Origin: Guyparkeria hydrothermalis
Lineage (GTDB): Bacteria; Pseudomonadota; Gammaproteobacteria; Halothiobacillales; Halothiobacillaceae
Direction: 5' to 3'
Length of the DNA: 64,000 bases
Assembly (NCBI RefSeq): GCF_023555375.1
Contig: NZ_JAJSEE010000001.1
Span: forward strand, 1-64,000
Shown: one piece after another, positions 7,276-16,388 of the stretch
Numbering within the stretch: position 1 is the stretch's first letter
How the letters are laid out: each line of letters starts with the position of its first letter
Notes under the pieces: model-generated
What the model saw: the letters and a program-made list of their open reading frames with translations, nothing else
What the model was told of the DNA's origin: nothing
Databases searched by the model: none
Position numbers and translations under genes: made by a program

Positions 7276-8227
7276 GCGCGTGCCTCCGCGGCAGGAAGGC
7301 ATCCGTGAACCAGTCGCCCTGCAAGCCGCCCGACGTGCCGATCCGGCGCTGGAGTTCGGCCGCCGCCACGGTCAGGCGCGAACCGGCACTCAGATAGCGC
7401 TGGTTGGCAAGTCGATCCGGCAGCAGCACACCCCCCAACGCCTGGCGGACGTCGCCGGGCGAGACGGACTCCACGTCGGCGATCCGGTAGAGCGCGTCCT
7501 GGCGGTTGAAGCGCAGGTGTTCGAGTGCCCGGAAATGCGCGTCGATCAGGCCGAGCAGGGTGTGCTCGACGTGGTGGATGCAATCGCGGCGCACGGCGAG
7601 CACGTCGAAGATGGTGTCGGGGAAGTCGCGGCTGTCGGCCATGCGCACGGCACCGAGGCGACGCAATCGGGCGACCGTGGGCTCGTAGCTGACCAGCGCC
7701 TCCACGTCGCCGACCTCCCAGGCGGCCACGTGGCGGTCGATCGGCAGGTCCACCACCGTAACCTGCTCGCGGCTCAGACCGGCCTTGTCCAGTACCCGGT
7801 CGAGCAGCATGGCGCCAACCGCCGACCCCTCGGCCCCGATGCGTTTGCCTTCCAGCTGCTCCAGGCGCTTGATCGATTCGTCGACCACCAGCGCATCCGC
7901 CCCGGCCGAGACGTTGAACACCATCACCACCACCAGGTCCATGCCCTGCACGCGCGCGCGGATCACCTCGTCAAGGGTCAGGGCGGCGGCATCGGCCTCG
8001 TGTTTCTGCAGGGCGGCAAGCGACTCGGAGGCCGACTGGCGGCGGGTGAGCGTGGCCGCCTCGGGCAACCAGCCGAAGCGTTCGGCCAAATACAGGGTCT
8101 CGTAGCCGATCCAGGGGTGGTAGGAGACGCGCAAGGGATCGTCCTGCCGACACCCGCCGAGAAACGGGAGCATTCCCGAGACGCCAAGGGCAAGCGGGGT
8201 CAGGGCGAGAAAACGTCGACGATCCAT
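7265..8227 (-). CDS. ABC-type substrate-binding lipoprotein, NMT1/SsuA-like, without ABC partners
   Basis: Predicted periplasmic solute-binding protein of 320 residues. The N-terminus MDRRRFLALT...FLGGC combines a twin-arginine-like start with a lipobox cysteine at about residue 26, so it is probably an anchored lipoprotein. The body (VSYHPWIGYETLYLAERFGW, DAAALTLDEVI) matches the NMT1/SsuA/TauA group that binds pyrimidine precursors, sulfonates or nitrate. No permease or ATPase gene is adjacent. Instead the next gene, overlapping by 11 bases, is a cyclase with its own periplasmic binding-like domain. A sensory rather than transport role is therefore inferred. The ligand is unknown. Confidence 0.82.
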   Translation of the reverse strand: MDRRRFLALTPLALGVSGMLPFLGGCRQDDPLRVSYHPWIGYETLYLAERFGWLPEAATLTRRQSASESLAALQKHEADAAALTLDEVIRARVQGMDLVVVMVFNVSAGADALVVDESIKRLEQLEGKRIGAEGSAVGAMLLDRVLDKAGLSREQVTVVDLPIDRHVAAWEVGDVEALVSYEPTVARLRRLGAVRMADSRDFPDTIFDVLAVRRDCIHHVEHTLLGLIDAHFRALEHLRFNRQDALYRIADVESVSPGDVRQALGGVLLPDRLANQRYLSAGSRLTVAAAELQRRIGTSGGLQGDWFTDAFLPRRHARAI

Positions 8228-8375
8228 GCGTGGCGTGGTCCTAAGCGGCCTCCGATTGGCCGGATAGTGAAGGGCATACGCCCGGGCGAATCCACTATAT
8301 CAACCGACGATTTCCGGGCAACCAGTAGTCGACTACGCATTCCCGCCCCGCCACAACGGGCTGTTGCGCCCACGC

Positions 8376-8404
8376 AAAAAGCCCACGCCAGTGACGTGGG
8401 CTTT
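8376..8404 (-). terminator. Rho-independent terminator of the rhodanese gene
   Basis: Strong hairpin with arms GCCCACG / CGTGGGC (A-T extended) followed on the minus strand by five T. It lies 23 bases past the stop of the rhodanese gene and separates it from the lipoprotein/cyclase pair. Confidence 0.85.
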
Positions 8405-8426
8405 GGACTCGCGTTGCCTGGTCCGG

Positions 8427-9077
8427 TCAGGGCTTGACGGTAGTCAACCCCAGGGTGTGCCAGAGCTGCATGCCGCCCCGGTACCAGTAGATCTTGTCGG
8501 CCGGGTAGCCCATGCCGACCAGGGCCCGGATATTGGTCGGCGACTGGCCGCACCAGGGACCGTTGCAGAACAGCACCAGCTTCTTGGCCTCCCGGAAGTC
8601 GAACAGGCCGCCGGTCTTCTTGACGTCGAACTCGTCGATCAGCAGCGTCTCGGCGACGAACGGATCGAAGGTCGATGATTCGGGATGCAGCTGCGTCCAC
8701 GGGATGTTCTGCGCACTCGGGATGGTGCCCTTGGTGAACCAGTCCGGGGTGCGCGAATCGATCAGCAGGAACTCGTCCTCGCCCATCGCGCGGTCGGCGA
8801 GCATCTCCAGGAGCTCGATCTCGCCAATGGTGTGCACGCCCGGCAGCAGCTGCATGGGCTGGACGCAGAACGGCGGGCATTCGCGACTGGTCTGGGTGTA
8901 GTCCTCGGCAATGCGACCGTCCGGGTCCTGGTCGCGCTTGATCACGACCTCTTCGCCCTCGTGCATCACGGTGACCGATTCGAGGTCAGGGGTGACCTTG
9001 ACCTTCATTTCCTCGGCGCCCACCACGCCGGCGGCGGCGAGCAGTGTCGCGCCGATCAACCAGGCTGGCTGTTTCAT
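8427..9077 (-). CDS. Exported rhodanese-like protein with CPPFC and CNGPWC motifs
   Basis: Secreted sulfurtransferase-like protein of 216 residues. A signal peptide (about 1-20, ending VVGAEE) predicts a periplasmic location. The rhodanese fold spans roughly residues 95-215, with LLIDSRTPDWFTKGTIPSAQ and the active-loop region LFCNGPWCGQS, whose first Cys is in the usual catalytic position. A separate ECPPFCVQP motif precedes the domain. These paired cysteines could be redox-active. Family knowledge supports a persulfide or thiol-disulfide role, but the substrate is unknown. The longer open frame upstream overlaps ugd and lacks a reason to be used; the ATG at 9077 has GGGAGG before it. It is a single-gene unit with its own terminator. 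Confidence 0.85.
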   Translation of the reverse strand: MKQPAWLIGATLLAAAGVVGAEEMKVKVTPDLESVTVMHEGEEVVIKRDQDPDGRIAEDYTQTSRECPPFCVQPMQLLPGVHTIGEIELLEMLADRAMGEDEFLLIDSRTPDWFTKGTIPSAQNIPWTQLHPESSTFDPFVAETLLIDEFDVKKTGGLFDFREAKKLVLFCNGPWCGQSPTNIRALVGMGYPADKIYWYRGGMQLWHTLGLTTVKP

Positions 9078-9175
9078 GGCTTGCCTCCCCTTTCTCGTGA
9101 GATCTACCAGGGAGTCTAGGCGGGAGAATCGCGACTTGCAGGCGGGTGAATGGGACGCCCGCGGATCAACGCGGC

Positions 9176-10525
9176 TCAAGCGAGGCGCTGGACCGTCTCG
9201 CCCCGACCGATGCCGTAGTAGTGCCAGCCCTCGGCCTTGAGGCGGTCGGGGTCGTAGAGATTGCGCCCGTCGACAATCACCGGCGCGGTGAGCGATTCGC
9301 GCATCAAGGCGAAGTCCGGCGCGCGGAAGGCCTTCCACTCGGTGCAGATCACCAGGGCATCCGCGCCCTTGAGCGCGGCATCGCGCGTGCCCACCAGGGC
9401 GAGGTCGTCCCGGTGGCCGTAGATGCGCTGGGTTTCCTCCATCGCCTCGGGGTCGAAGGCCTGCACCTTCGCCCCGGCCGCCCAGAGCGATTCCATCAAG
9501 GTGCGCGACGGGGCCTCGCGCATGTCGTCGGTGTTGGGCTTGAAGGCGAGCCCCCACAGGGCAAAGGTCTTGCCGGCCAGTGCCTCGACGCGGCCGTAGT
9601 GCGCGACCAGCATCTCGAACGGGCGGTGCTTCTGGCGACGGTTGACCGCCTCGACGGCATCCAGCAGCAACGGTTCGTGGTCGACCGAATGGGCGATGCG
9701 CGAGAGCGCCTGCACGTCCTTGGGAAAGCACGAGCCGCCGTAACCGCAACCCGGATAGATGAAGTGATAGCCGATGCGCGGGTCGGAGCCGATGCCGAGA
9801 CGCACCTGTTCGATGTCCGCCCCGAGGCGTTCGGCGAGGTTCGCCAGCTCGTTCATGAAGCTGATCTTGGTCGCCAGCATCGCGTTGGCCGCGTACTTGG
9901 TCAGCTCGGCCGAGCGCAGGTCCATCACGATCACGCGGTCGTGGTTGCGGTTGAACGGCGCGTAGAGCTCGCGCATCACCGCCTCGCTGTGGGGATCAGA
10001 GGTGCCGACGATGATGCGATCGGGCTTCATGAAGTCGTTGACCGCCGCCCCTTCCTTGAGGAATTCGGGGTTGGAGACGACGTCGAAGGCCAGATCCACG
10101 CCACGCCGGGCGAGCGTCTCGGCGACCACCTCGCGCACCTGGTCGCCCGTGCCCACCGGCACGGTCGACTTGTCGATGATGATCTTGGGCGCCTCCATGT
10201 GCTCGGCGATGGTCGCGGCCACGGCGCGCACGTACTGGAGATCCGCCGAGCCGTCCTCGTCCGGCGGCGTGCCCACCGCGATGAACTGCAGCTCGCCAAA
10301 GGCGACACCCGCGGCGGCATCGGTGGTGAAGTGCAGCCGGCCCTGCTCGTGGTTCTCGCGCACGATCGGCTCGAGACCCGGCTCGTAGATGGGGATGATG
10401 CCGTCGTTCAGGCGCGCGATCTTGCCCGGGTCGACGTCCACGCAGGTGACCTCGTGGCCCACCTCGGCGAGACAGGCCCCCGTGACCAGACCGACGTAGC
10501 CGGTGCCGAAAATCGTGACCTTCAT
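9176..10525 (-). CDS. ugd: UDP-glucose 6-dehydrogenase
   Basis: Oxidises UDP-glucose to UDP-glucuronate with two NAD+, feeding capsule/exopolysaccharide or lipid A aminoarabinose synthesis in the cytoplasm. The 449-residue length is normal. The N-terminal Rossmann motif [15 protein letters not shown], the central GEL-type helices and the catalytic cysteine loop [13 protein letters not shown] are present. [17 protein letters not shown] is typical of the C-terminal UDP-binding domain. Its ATG overlaps the darP stop by 4 bases (ATGA), so it is translationally coupled to it. The ArnT-like enzyme at 14657 may be a downstream user, but that is only inference. Confidence 0.95.
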   Translation of the reverse strand: MKVTIFGTGYVGLVTGACLAEVGHEVTCVDVDPGKIARLNDGIIPIYEPGLEPIVRENHEQGRLHFTTDAAAGVAFGELQFIAVGTPPDEDGSADLQYVRAVAATIAEHMEAPKIIIDKSTVPVGTGDQVREVVAETLARRGVDLAFDVVSNPEFLKEGAAVNDFMKPDRIIVGTSDPHSEAVMRELYAPFNRNHDRVIVMDLRSAELTKYAANAMLATKISFMNELANLAERLGADIEQVRLGIGSDPRIGYHFIYPGCGYGGSCFPKDVQALSRIAHSVDHEPLLLDAVEAVNRRQKHRPFEMLVAHYGRVEALAGKTFALWGLAFKPNTDDMREAPSRTLMESLWAAGAKVQAFDPEAMEETQRIYGHRDDLALVGTRDAALKGADALVICTEWKAFRAPDFALMRESLTAPVIVDGRNLYDPDRLKAEGWHYYGIGRGETVQRLA

Positions 10526-11085
10526 GCTGGATTGGTTCCTTCGTCGTTCATGTCCCCGGCCGCCTCGATCACGTCGCGCACCTCGAGAAACAGGGCGCGG
10601 CTGGCCTTGCCGTATTCCTCGCGCGCGGCCTCGGTCCGGGCCGAGCGCTGCAGCTGACGCAGGTGCTGGACGTCGACGGCCGGGTAGCTGTCTATAAAGC
10701 GGGTAATCGCCTCGTGGTCCTCGATCAGCGCGTCACGCCAGGCCTCGGCCTGCATCTGCCGGCGCTGGTTTTCCGGCGAGTTGGGGTCGAGCCGACGCAG
10801 GGCCGTTTCGATGGCCTCGACGTCCTCCTCGCGCATCAGGCGGCCGATGTACTGGCGCTGGCGCTTGGCCGCGCCCCGCGAGCGAGTCGCCTTGAGCTGG
10901 TCGACCGCGTCGCGCAGGCGATCGGTGATCGGCAGGCGGTCGAGCGCCTCGCTGTCCAGCTCGGCCAGCCCCACGCCCAGCGCCTGGGCGGCGTGCGCCT
11001 CGCGCTTGACCTGGGACTTGCTCGGGCCGAGGTATTCCTCGTCGTGCTCGCCGATCGAATCGGGCGGCAGGTGGTGCTCGGACAT
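10522..11085 (-). CDS. darP: Ribosome biogenesis factor DarP (YjgA, DUF615)
   Basis: Small cytoplasmic helical protein that associates with late 50S assembly intermediates in E. coli. The 187 residues match the family in length and charge pattern: a [19 protein letters not shown]-terminal block, [13 protein letters not shown] in the middle and a conserved Leu/Arg-rich C-terminal helix ([12 protein letters not shown]). It is transcribed ahead of ugd with a 4-base overlap. This pairing is not one I recognise from E. coli. The gap to tspO upstream (about 100 bases) shows no clear motif. Confidence 0.92.
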   Translation of the reverse strand: MSEHHLPPDSIGEHDEEYLGPSKSQVKREAHAAQALGVGLAELDSEALDRLPITDRLRDAVDQLKATRSRGAAKRQRQYIGRLMREEDVEAIETALRRLDPNSPENQRRQMQAEAWRDALIEDHEAITRFIDSYPAVDVQHLRQLQRSARTEAAREEYGKASRALFLEVRDVIEAAGDMNDEGTNPA

Positions 11086-11184
11086 GGGTCGCTCCCGGCG
11101 ATGGACGTCAAAGGCGGGATTCTACCCAATTCCGAGCCGGTGTCGGCGCCCGCCGGTCCGTTACTCCGACCCGCAGCCTGGCGG

Positions 11185-11673
11185 TCAGACGTTACGGGGC
11201 GATGACTCGAACGGGTTGAGCTTCCAGATGCGCGCGTTGAGCAACGCGGCGAAGGCGACCCAGAACCAGTAGGGCACCAGCAGCCAGGCGGCAAGCGCGC
11301 TGACCTGGGCGAACAGCCCGATGGTGAGGCTCAGCACCAACCACAGCACCAGGATGTCGACGAGCCCGGCCACGATGCGCCGGCGACCGAAGAACAGCCA
11401 GGACCAGGCGGCGTTGAACAGCAGTTGGACGAGGTAGAGGATCAGGCCGGCCCTGCGGGCGGTCGACTCGTCGGCCATGAATACCCGCCAGGCAGCCACC
11501 GCCATCAGGAGATAGAGCACCGCCCAGGCGATGGGAAAGACCTTGTCCGGCGGCGTCCACGACGGCTTGGCCAGTTCGCGGTACCAGCCATCGGGGCGGA
11601 AGATACCGCCGGTCAGGGCGGTGAGCGCGACCAGGACGATCGATCCCATCAGGACCGCGATGGATTCGAGCAT
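11185..11673 (-). CDS. tspO: TspO/MBR-family tryptophan-rich membrane protein
   Basis: Five-helix inner-membrane protein of the translocator/benzodiazepine-receptor family. Members bind porphyrins, cholesterol or related ligands and are linked to stress and tetrapyrrole control. The 162-residue product carries the family landmarks AKPSWTPPDKVFPIAW, WAVLYLLMAVAAW, NAAWSWLFFG and LLVPYWFWVAFAALLNA. No tetrapyrrole gene is adjacent, although hemA and hemL are elsewhere in the window. It appears to be monocistronic. Physiological role here is unknown. Confidence 0.92.
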   Translation of the reverse strand: MLESIAVLMGSIVLVALTALTGGIFRPDGWYRELAKPSWTPPDKVFPIAWAVLYLLMAVAAWRVFMADESTARRAGLILYLVQLLFNAAWSWLFFGRRRIVAGLVDILVLWLVLSLTIGLFAQVSALAAWLLVPYWFWVAFAALLNARIWKLNPFESSPRNV

Positions 11674-11758
11674 GGGAGTCTCCCCTCAGCGATTCGTTGG
11701 CATGAGCCTAGTCGTCACGACCGCCCCGTGCCGCGAAGCGACCGCGAACCACGTGGAC

Positions 11759-12898
11759 TCAATCGGACGACGTCACGGTGAAAAGCTCGGCGACCAGTTC
11801 GGTGGCGTAGCTGCCCGGCGGCAGGGAAAACGCGAGTTCGACCGCGCCGTCCTCGACCCCGTACTCGAGGTCGGTTACGCGTACGGCCAGTGGACGACGG
11901 TCGGCCTCCACCCGCCAATCGCTCAGCCATTGCCGCCAGGTCGCCTCGCCGAACCGGGCCAGCATCTCGGTGGCCAGGGCATTCTCGCGGGCCGCCACCC
12001 CATCACCCGCCGGGGAGGCACCCTCGCCCCACAACGGGCCGGTGGGCATGACGTCGCCCTGCGCCAGCCGCGCCTCGAGCACGTCGAGCTCGTCGGCCTC
12101 GGCGAGGAAACGGCTGCGCGAACCGGCCAGTTGCAGCAGGTCACCGGGCTCGACCCGGTCGATGCCACCGCTGGCAACCCGGTCGGCCAGCACGCGGTCG
12201 AAGATCGCCGAGCGCAGCGTGGACAGCAACCAGTTGCGCGCCTGGCGCTTGGGGCGCCCCGTCCGGATGCCCTGGCCCCACTCGACCAGGCCGCGCAGGT
12301 TGCCGAAATACCGCCCGTAGCGCTGTTCGCCGAAGTAGTTGGCCATGCCGCGCGAGGCGAGACCCGGGGCCCGTTCGGCCAGGTACCCCGCCAGGTCGGG
12401 CGCCTCGCTCTCGTGGACGGGCGCGACGTCGTGCAGGCGCAAGCGGAATCGATTGGCGCGGTGGGTGCCACGGCGCAGTTTTCGATCATGGCGATCGAGC
12501 GCCAGCAGGCCGACGCCCGCCTCCGCGCAGGCCCGTTCGAAGGCCGCCGGATCGAAGGATTCGTGCGGAACGCTCAGCCACTGGGTGGTGACCGCGTGGC
12601 GATCCTTGAGCCCCGAAAAGCCGATGTCGCGCGCCCGCGTGCCGGTCACCTTGGCGATCCAGTCGACCAGCGCGCCGGTGGCCATGTCGCGCTTTTCCAG
12701 GCGCATCAGCCAGTGGTTGCCCGCCCCGCTGGGGTCAAAGCCGAGTTCCTCGTCCACGCGGAAGGACTCCGGGCTCTGCTTGAGCCCGGCCTGCCAGGCG
12801 GGTGAACCCGCAAGCCGCGGTCGCGCAGAGCCCGGCGCCCCCGGCCAGTCCAGCGGCGGCTGCACATCCGGCTGGCCGGCGCCGTCGACCTCACTCAT
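11759..12898 (-). CDS. truD: tRNA pseudouridine(13) synthase
   Basis: Isomerises uridine 13 of tRNA-Glu to pseudouridine. The 379-residue protein shows the TruD catalytic block GFSGLKDRHAVTTQWLSV with the essential Asp, plus the NYFGEQRYGR and RNWLLSTLRSAIF motifs. The ATG at 12898 is preferred over a TTG two codons earlier. It overlaps the end of pyrC by 8 bases, so both genes form one transcription unit. In E. coli truD sits with ispF and surE; the pairing with pyrC here is different. Confidence 0.95.
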   Translation of the reverse strand: MSEVDGAGQPDVQPPLDWPGAPGSARPRLAGSPAWQAGLKQSPESFRVDEELGFDPSGAGNHWLMRLEKRDMATGALVDWIAKVTGTRARDIGFSGLKDRHAVTTQWLSVPHESFDPAAFERACAEAGVGLLALDRHDRKLRRGTHRANRFRLRLHDVAPVHESEAPDLAGYLAERAPGLASRGMANYFGEQRYGRYFGNLRGLVEWGQGIRTGRPKRQARNWLLSTLRSAIFDRVLADRVASGGIDRVEPGDLLQLAGSRSRFLAEADELDVLEARLAQGDVMPTGPLWGEGASPAGDGVAARENALATEMLARFGEATWRQWLSDWRVEADRRPLAVRVTDLEYGVEDGAVELAFSLPPGSYATELVAELFTVTSSD

Positions 12899-13934
12899 CG
12901 ACAAGCGTCGCGGTCCAGTCGATCGTCTCTCCGCTCAGGAACGGCACGACCACGTCGCCGCCGCAATCGATCGGTGCGGGGACCGTCTGGGCCTTGCGTT
13001 CCAGGCGCAGGCGACGCTCGTTGACCGGCAGGCCATAGAACCGTGGCCCGTTGAGGCTGGTGAACGCCTCGAGCCGATCGAGCGCGCCCAGCCGGTCGAA
13101 GACCTGGGCGTAGAGCTCGACGGCCACCGGCGCGGTGAAGGCCCCGGCACAGCCGCAGGCCGACTCCTTGGCGCCCTTGGGGTGCGGGGCGCTGTCGGTG
13201 CCCATGAAGAACTTGCCGGACGGATCGACCGCCGCCTCGAGCAGCGCCTCGCGATGCTTCTCGCGCTTGAGGATCGGCAGGCAGTAGTAATGCGGGCGGA
13301 TCCCGCCGGCGAGCATCGCGTTGCGGTTGAACATCAGGTGGTGCGCGGTGATGGTCGCGCCGAGGCGTTCGCCCTGGGAGCGCACGAAGGCCACGGCCTG
13401 GGCGGTGGTGATGTGCTCCATCACGACGCGCAGGCTGGGGTAGCGTTCGAGCATGGGCTTGAGGACGCGCTCGATGAACACCGCCTCGCGATCGAAGATG
13501 TCGACCGCCGGGTCGACCACCTCGCCGTGCACGCACAACGGGAGGCCGGTGCGTTCCAACGCCGCGAGCACCGATTCGATCGCCAGCGGATCGGTGACCC
13601 CGTTCTCGGAGTTGGTGGTGGCCCCGGCCGGGTAGAGCTTGACCGCGTGGACGTGCGGATCGGCCGCGGCCTGCTCGATGTCGGCGGCCGTGGTGCGATC
13701 GGTCAGGTACAGGGTCATCAACGGCTCGAACCCGCTGTCCGGGCCAAGCGCGGCGAGGATACGGTCGCGGTAGGCCCGCGCCTCGCTCACGCTGGTCACG
13801 GGCGGCACCAGGTTGGGCATGATGATCGCCCGGCCGCACTGGCGCGCGGAGTAGCCGGCGACGGCGTCGAGCATCGCCCCGTCGCGCAGGTGCAGGTGCC
13901 AGTCGTCCGGCTGGCGAATAATCAGTTCATCCAC
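12891..13934 (-). CDS. pyrC: Dihydroorotase (class II)
   Basis: Zinc enzyme of de novo pyrimidine synthesis that interconverts carbamoyl-aspartate and dihydroorotate. The 347 residues match the E. coli-type class. The metal-binding DDWHLHLRDG lies near the N-terminus, the carboxylated lysine in HAVKLYPAGATTNSENGV, and metal histidines in LCVHGEV and VMEHITT. The GTG at 13934 is preferred because AAGGA lies six bases upstream; a TTG two codons earlier would have no spacing. It is followed by truD with an 8-base overlap. pyrD is also in the window, on the opposite strand at 16389. Confidence 0.95.
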   Translation of the reverse strand: MDELIIRQPDDWHLHLRDGAMLDAVAGYSARQCGRAIIMPNLVPPVTSVSEARAYRDRILAALGPDSGFEPLMTLYLTDRTTAADIEQAAADPHVHAVKLYPAGATTNSENGVTDPLAIESVLAALERTGLPLCVHGEVVDPAVDIFDREAVFIERVLKPMLERYPSLRVVMEHITTAQAVAFVRSQGERLGATITAHHLMFNRNAMLAGGIRPHYYCLPILKREKHREALLEAAVDPSGKFFMGTDSAPHPKGAKESACGCAGAFTAPVAVELYAQVFDRLGALDRLEAFTSLNGPRFYGLPVNERRLRLERKAQTVPAPIDCGGDVVVPFLSGETIDWTATLVDE

Positions 13935-13994
13935 AGACAATCCTTAATGGGATCAATGGGTTTAAATGGGTTGTTCGCGTGGATTGATAAATCC

Positions 13995-14489
13995 TCACCA
14001 GGCGATGTACGCGTAGCCGTCTTCCTGGTATTCCATCAGGGCCGCGGCACCGACCTGCTCGATACGGGCGAACTCCCGGATGTCGTCCGCGCTGTAACCC
14101 ACGGTATCCATGGTGTTGCCGCAGGCGATCCACTCGACGTCGTAGTTCTTGGCGAACCCCTCGACGCGGGCATAGATCTCCTCGTCGACTTCGCGCATGG
14201 GCTCCTTGGCCAGGATGTGGATACCCTTGGCGAAGCAGGCCACGGCGATCTTCACGTTGCCGCCGTACTTGCCGATCATGGCGTTCATCGAGTTGAGCAC
14301 GTGGGTCTGGTACTCCACGTCGCCGTGGTTGAGCTGGTAGATCACCTTGTGCGCCGGCTCGTCACCCGGGAAGAACAACTCCTCCTCGCCACCGCCGTCC
14401 TGCGCCTGTGCGCGGCCCAGTCCAAACGCGGCGCCGGCGCCCGCCATCGCGGTCATGAAACGGCGTCGATTCTTGAGAAAATCCTGCAT
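13995..14489 (-). CDS. Tat-exported DsrE-family protein
   Basis: Predicted exported member of the DsrE/DsrF/TusD-like fold, 164 residues. The N-terminus KNRRRFMTAMAGAGAAFGL is a good twin-arginine signal. The mature part has the DsrE pattern KVIYQLNHGD near its start, KIAVACFAKGIHIL in the middle and CGNTMDTVG near the C-terminus, with two conserved-position cysteines. Cytoplasmic DsrE proteins relay sulfane sulfur; exported ones are poorly characterised. No dsr or tus genes are adjacent. It is bounded by gene-poor sequence on both sides and appears monocistronic. The ATG at 14489 is preferred over one 21 bases upstream because it gives the cleaner Tat signal and follows GAGAGG. Confidence 0.8.
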   Translation of the reverse strand: MQDFLKNRRRFMTAMAGAGAAFGLGRAQAQDGGGEEELFFPGDEPAHKVIYQLNHGDVEYQTHVLNSMNAMIGKYGGNVKIAVACFAKGIHILAKEPMREVDEEIYARVEGFAKNYDVEWIACGNTMDTVGYSADDIREFARIEQVGAAALMEYQEDGYAYIAW

Positions 14490-14568
14490 GCCTCTACCTC
14501 TCTCATCCACAGCCCCTCGATCTATCGGGGGTCTGCCATCGTGGGTCAGAACGATCCGTCGATTACGC

Positions 14569-14597
14569 TTCCATGGCCTAGCGTGGCGGCCATGGAA
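14569..14597. repeat. Inverted repeat upstream of the DsrE-like gene
   Basis: Perfect 10-bp arms TTCCATGGCC / GGCCATGGAA separated by 9 bases, lying between two minus-strand genes. It has no T-run on either side, so terminator function is doubtful. It could be an operator or an RNA hairpin. Confidence 0.4.
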
Positions 14598-14656
14598 TCA
14601 TGGTAGCTCATTAACGATTCAAGGACGGCCTTCCCGAGCCGGCCAGCCGCCGGGGC

Positions 14657-16237
14657 TCAGTCGCCGGAGCCAACCCGCATCAGCACGTAGCCGCCCTTCG
14701 CGTAGAGCACCTCGCCCGGCGTGCGCTCGGCCCGCTCGCTACGGGTTAGCAGGAGGTCGCCCTCCCGGACCTCGCGGCGCTCGACCACCTTCTGCGCGTA
14801 GACACCGAAGCTCGGCATGTTCATGTCGCGCATCACCAGCGGCCCCGGCAGATCACGCGCCATCAGGCCCGCATCGCGCACCGGCCCCTGCTGCATCTGG
14901 CCCACGGCGTTGAGCACCAACGCGTTGACCACCAGCGCGCAGGACAGTGCCACCGGGATCATCACCTTGGGCAGCGACCACGTGCGCGCCAGCCCGGCCG
15001 CAATGACCAGGGCCAGGGTGCCGCCGACGATGAGATACCACGACACGCCGAAGAACCGGTCCCGCTCGGCGAGCATGTCCTGCACGTAGGACGGCTTGAT
15101 CTGGTCGAAGTTGATTTCCACCAGCCAGGGCAACAGCAGGACGAACAACAGGAACAGCGCCGGGGGCACCAGGTGCAGCCACCGGTGCCGGATGTGCGGC
15201 AGGTGCGAGGCCATCACCAGCATCAGGCCGACCAGGCCGTAGTTGAGGTAATGCGGCAGCTTGGTGCCGGAAAACGAGAACAGCAGCAGCGTCAGGCCGA
15301 ACCAGATCCAGCCGAAGCGGCGCAGCGCCAGCGGCAACGAGGCCGGCTTGCCGTAGGCCGCCCGCCAGTCACTGGGCAGGTAGCGCAACGCGGTGAGCAC
15401 CGCCCCGGTGAATGGCAACAGGGCGACCAGGGTGACCACCGGGTAGTACCACAGACCACCGGAATGGCCTTCCATCGGCTCGTCGAACCGACTGACGTTG
15501 TTCTTGAGGAAGAACTCGTCGATGAAGTACTGGCCGTGTTCGATCCAGACGGCGATGTACCACGGCAGCGCCACGGCGAGAAAGATCAGTATGCCCTGCC
15601 AGTCGAGCACCGCCCGCCACCAGTCGCGCCCGCGCGCCGTGACCAGGTAGAACGCGAAGCTCGCCAGCGCCGGAATGACCACCGCCACCGGCCCCTTGGT
15701 GAGAAACCCCAGTCCCATCGCCAGGTAGGCCCAGCGCACCCAGCGCCGTTCGCCGCTCACCCAGTGATTGAAGGTGGCGAACACCGCGGCGGTGAGAAAG
15801 AACAGCAGCACGGCATCGGAAATCGCCGCCTTGCCGACCACGGTGGTCATCAGCGAGGTGGCCGCGATCAACCCGGCGAAGAAGGCCGAGCGGCCACCCA
15901 GATACCGGTCGGCAAAGGCATAGATCAGCCCTACCCACGCCGCCGAGGCGAGCACCGACGGCAGGCGGAAGGCCCACTCGGTGAACCCGAACACCCCGAC
16001 CGAGGCGGCCTGCAACCAGTAGATCAGCACCGGCTTGGCAAAGCGCGGCTCCTCGTTGAGGTACGGCGTGAGGAAGTCGCCACGCTCGAACATCGCCCAG
16101 GTCGCGCCGGTGAACGCCCCCTCGTCGAGGTCGAACAGGGGCAGGCTGGCAATGCCCCAGACGTAGCCGATCGCGACGGCCACGGCCAGGACGATCAGGT
16201 GAAAGCGGCGGGAATCGAGCATGGTGGTCGGTCTCAT
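14657..16237 (-). CDS. ArnT-like PMT-family membrane glycosyltransferase (GT83 type)
   Basis: Predicted polyprenyl-phosphate-sugar transferase acting on the periplasmic face of the inner membrane, the fold of ArnT and protein mannosyltransferases. About 526 residues with 11-12 hydrophobic segments. The catalytic Asp-Glu loop after the first helix reads [16 protein letters not shown], and a soluble C-terminal part of about 80 residues follows the last helix. Lipid A aminoarabinose addition is one possibility, given ugd in the region, but arnA/arnB are absent and the substrate is open. Start is uncertain: ATG at 16237 or 16222. An earlier ATG at 16273 would fall at the likely transcription start, because TATACT lies at the complement of 16283-16288. 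Confidence 0.82.
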   Translation of the reverse strand: MRPTTMLDSRRFHLIVLAVAVAIGYVWGIASLPLFDLDEGAFTGATWAMFERGDFLTPYLNEEPRFAKPVLIYWLQAASVGVFGFTEWAFRLPSVLASAAWVGLIYAFADRYLGGRSAFFAGLIAATSLMTTVVGKAAISDAVLLFFLTAAVFATFNHWVSGERRWVRWAYLAMGLGFLTKGPVAVVIPALASFAFYLVTARGRDWWRAVLDWQGILIFLAVALPWYIAVWIEHGQYFIDEFFLKNNVSRFDEPMEGHSGGLWYYPVVTLVALLPFTGAVLTALRYLPSDWRAAYGKPASLPLALRRFGWIWFGLTLLLFSFSGTKLPHYLNYGLVGLMLVMASHLPHIRHRWLHLVPPALFLLFVLLLPWLVEINFDQIKPSYVQDMLAERDRFFGVSWYLIVGGTLALVIAAGLARTWSLPKVMIPVALSCALVVNALVLNAVGQMQQGPVRDAGLMARDLPGPLVMRDMNMPSFGVYAQKVVERREVREGDLLLTRSERAERTPGEVLYAKGGYVLMRVGSGD

Positions 16238-16388
16238 CACGAGCGGGTGGCCGGCAGGTGACCCGGTGGGCACTGGCGCGGGAGTATATCAATCGCCGCG
16301 CGGGGTTCCGCCGCTGGCCGGCAAATCTCGTTACAATGGGCGCTTCCGGTCATCGACCCGCCGCATCCAGCCTGCAGAAACGAGTTCC

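Noticed and set aside
4909-7308. 799-residue plus-strand open frame opposite the cyclase
   Set aside because: No recognisable domain, low-complexity antisense composition, and no Shine-Dalgarno; the minus strand has PAS and GGDEF motifs.
9080-9749. N-terminal extension of the rhodanese open frame into ugd
   Set aside because: The extension is antisense-like Arg-rich sequence; the ATG at 9077 has a good Shine-Dalgarno and a signal peptide.
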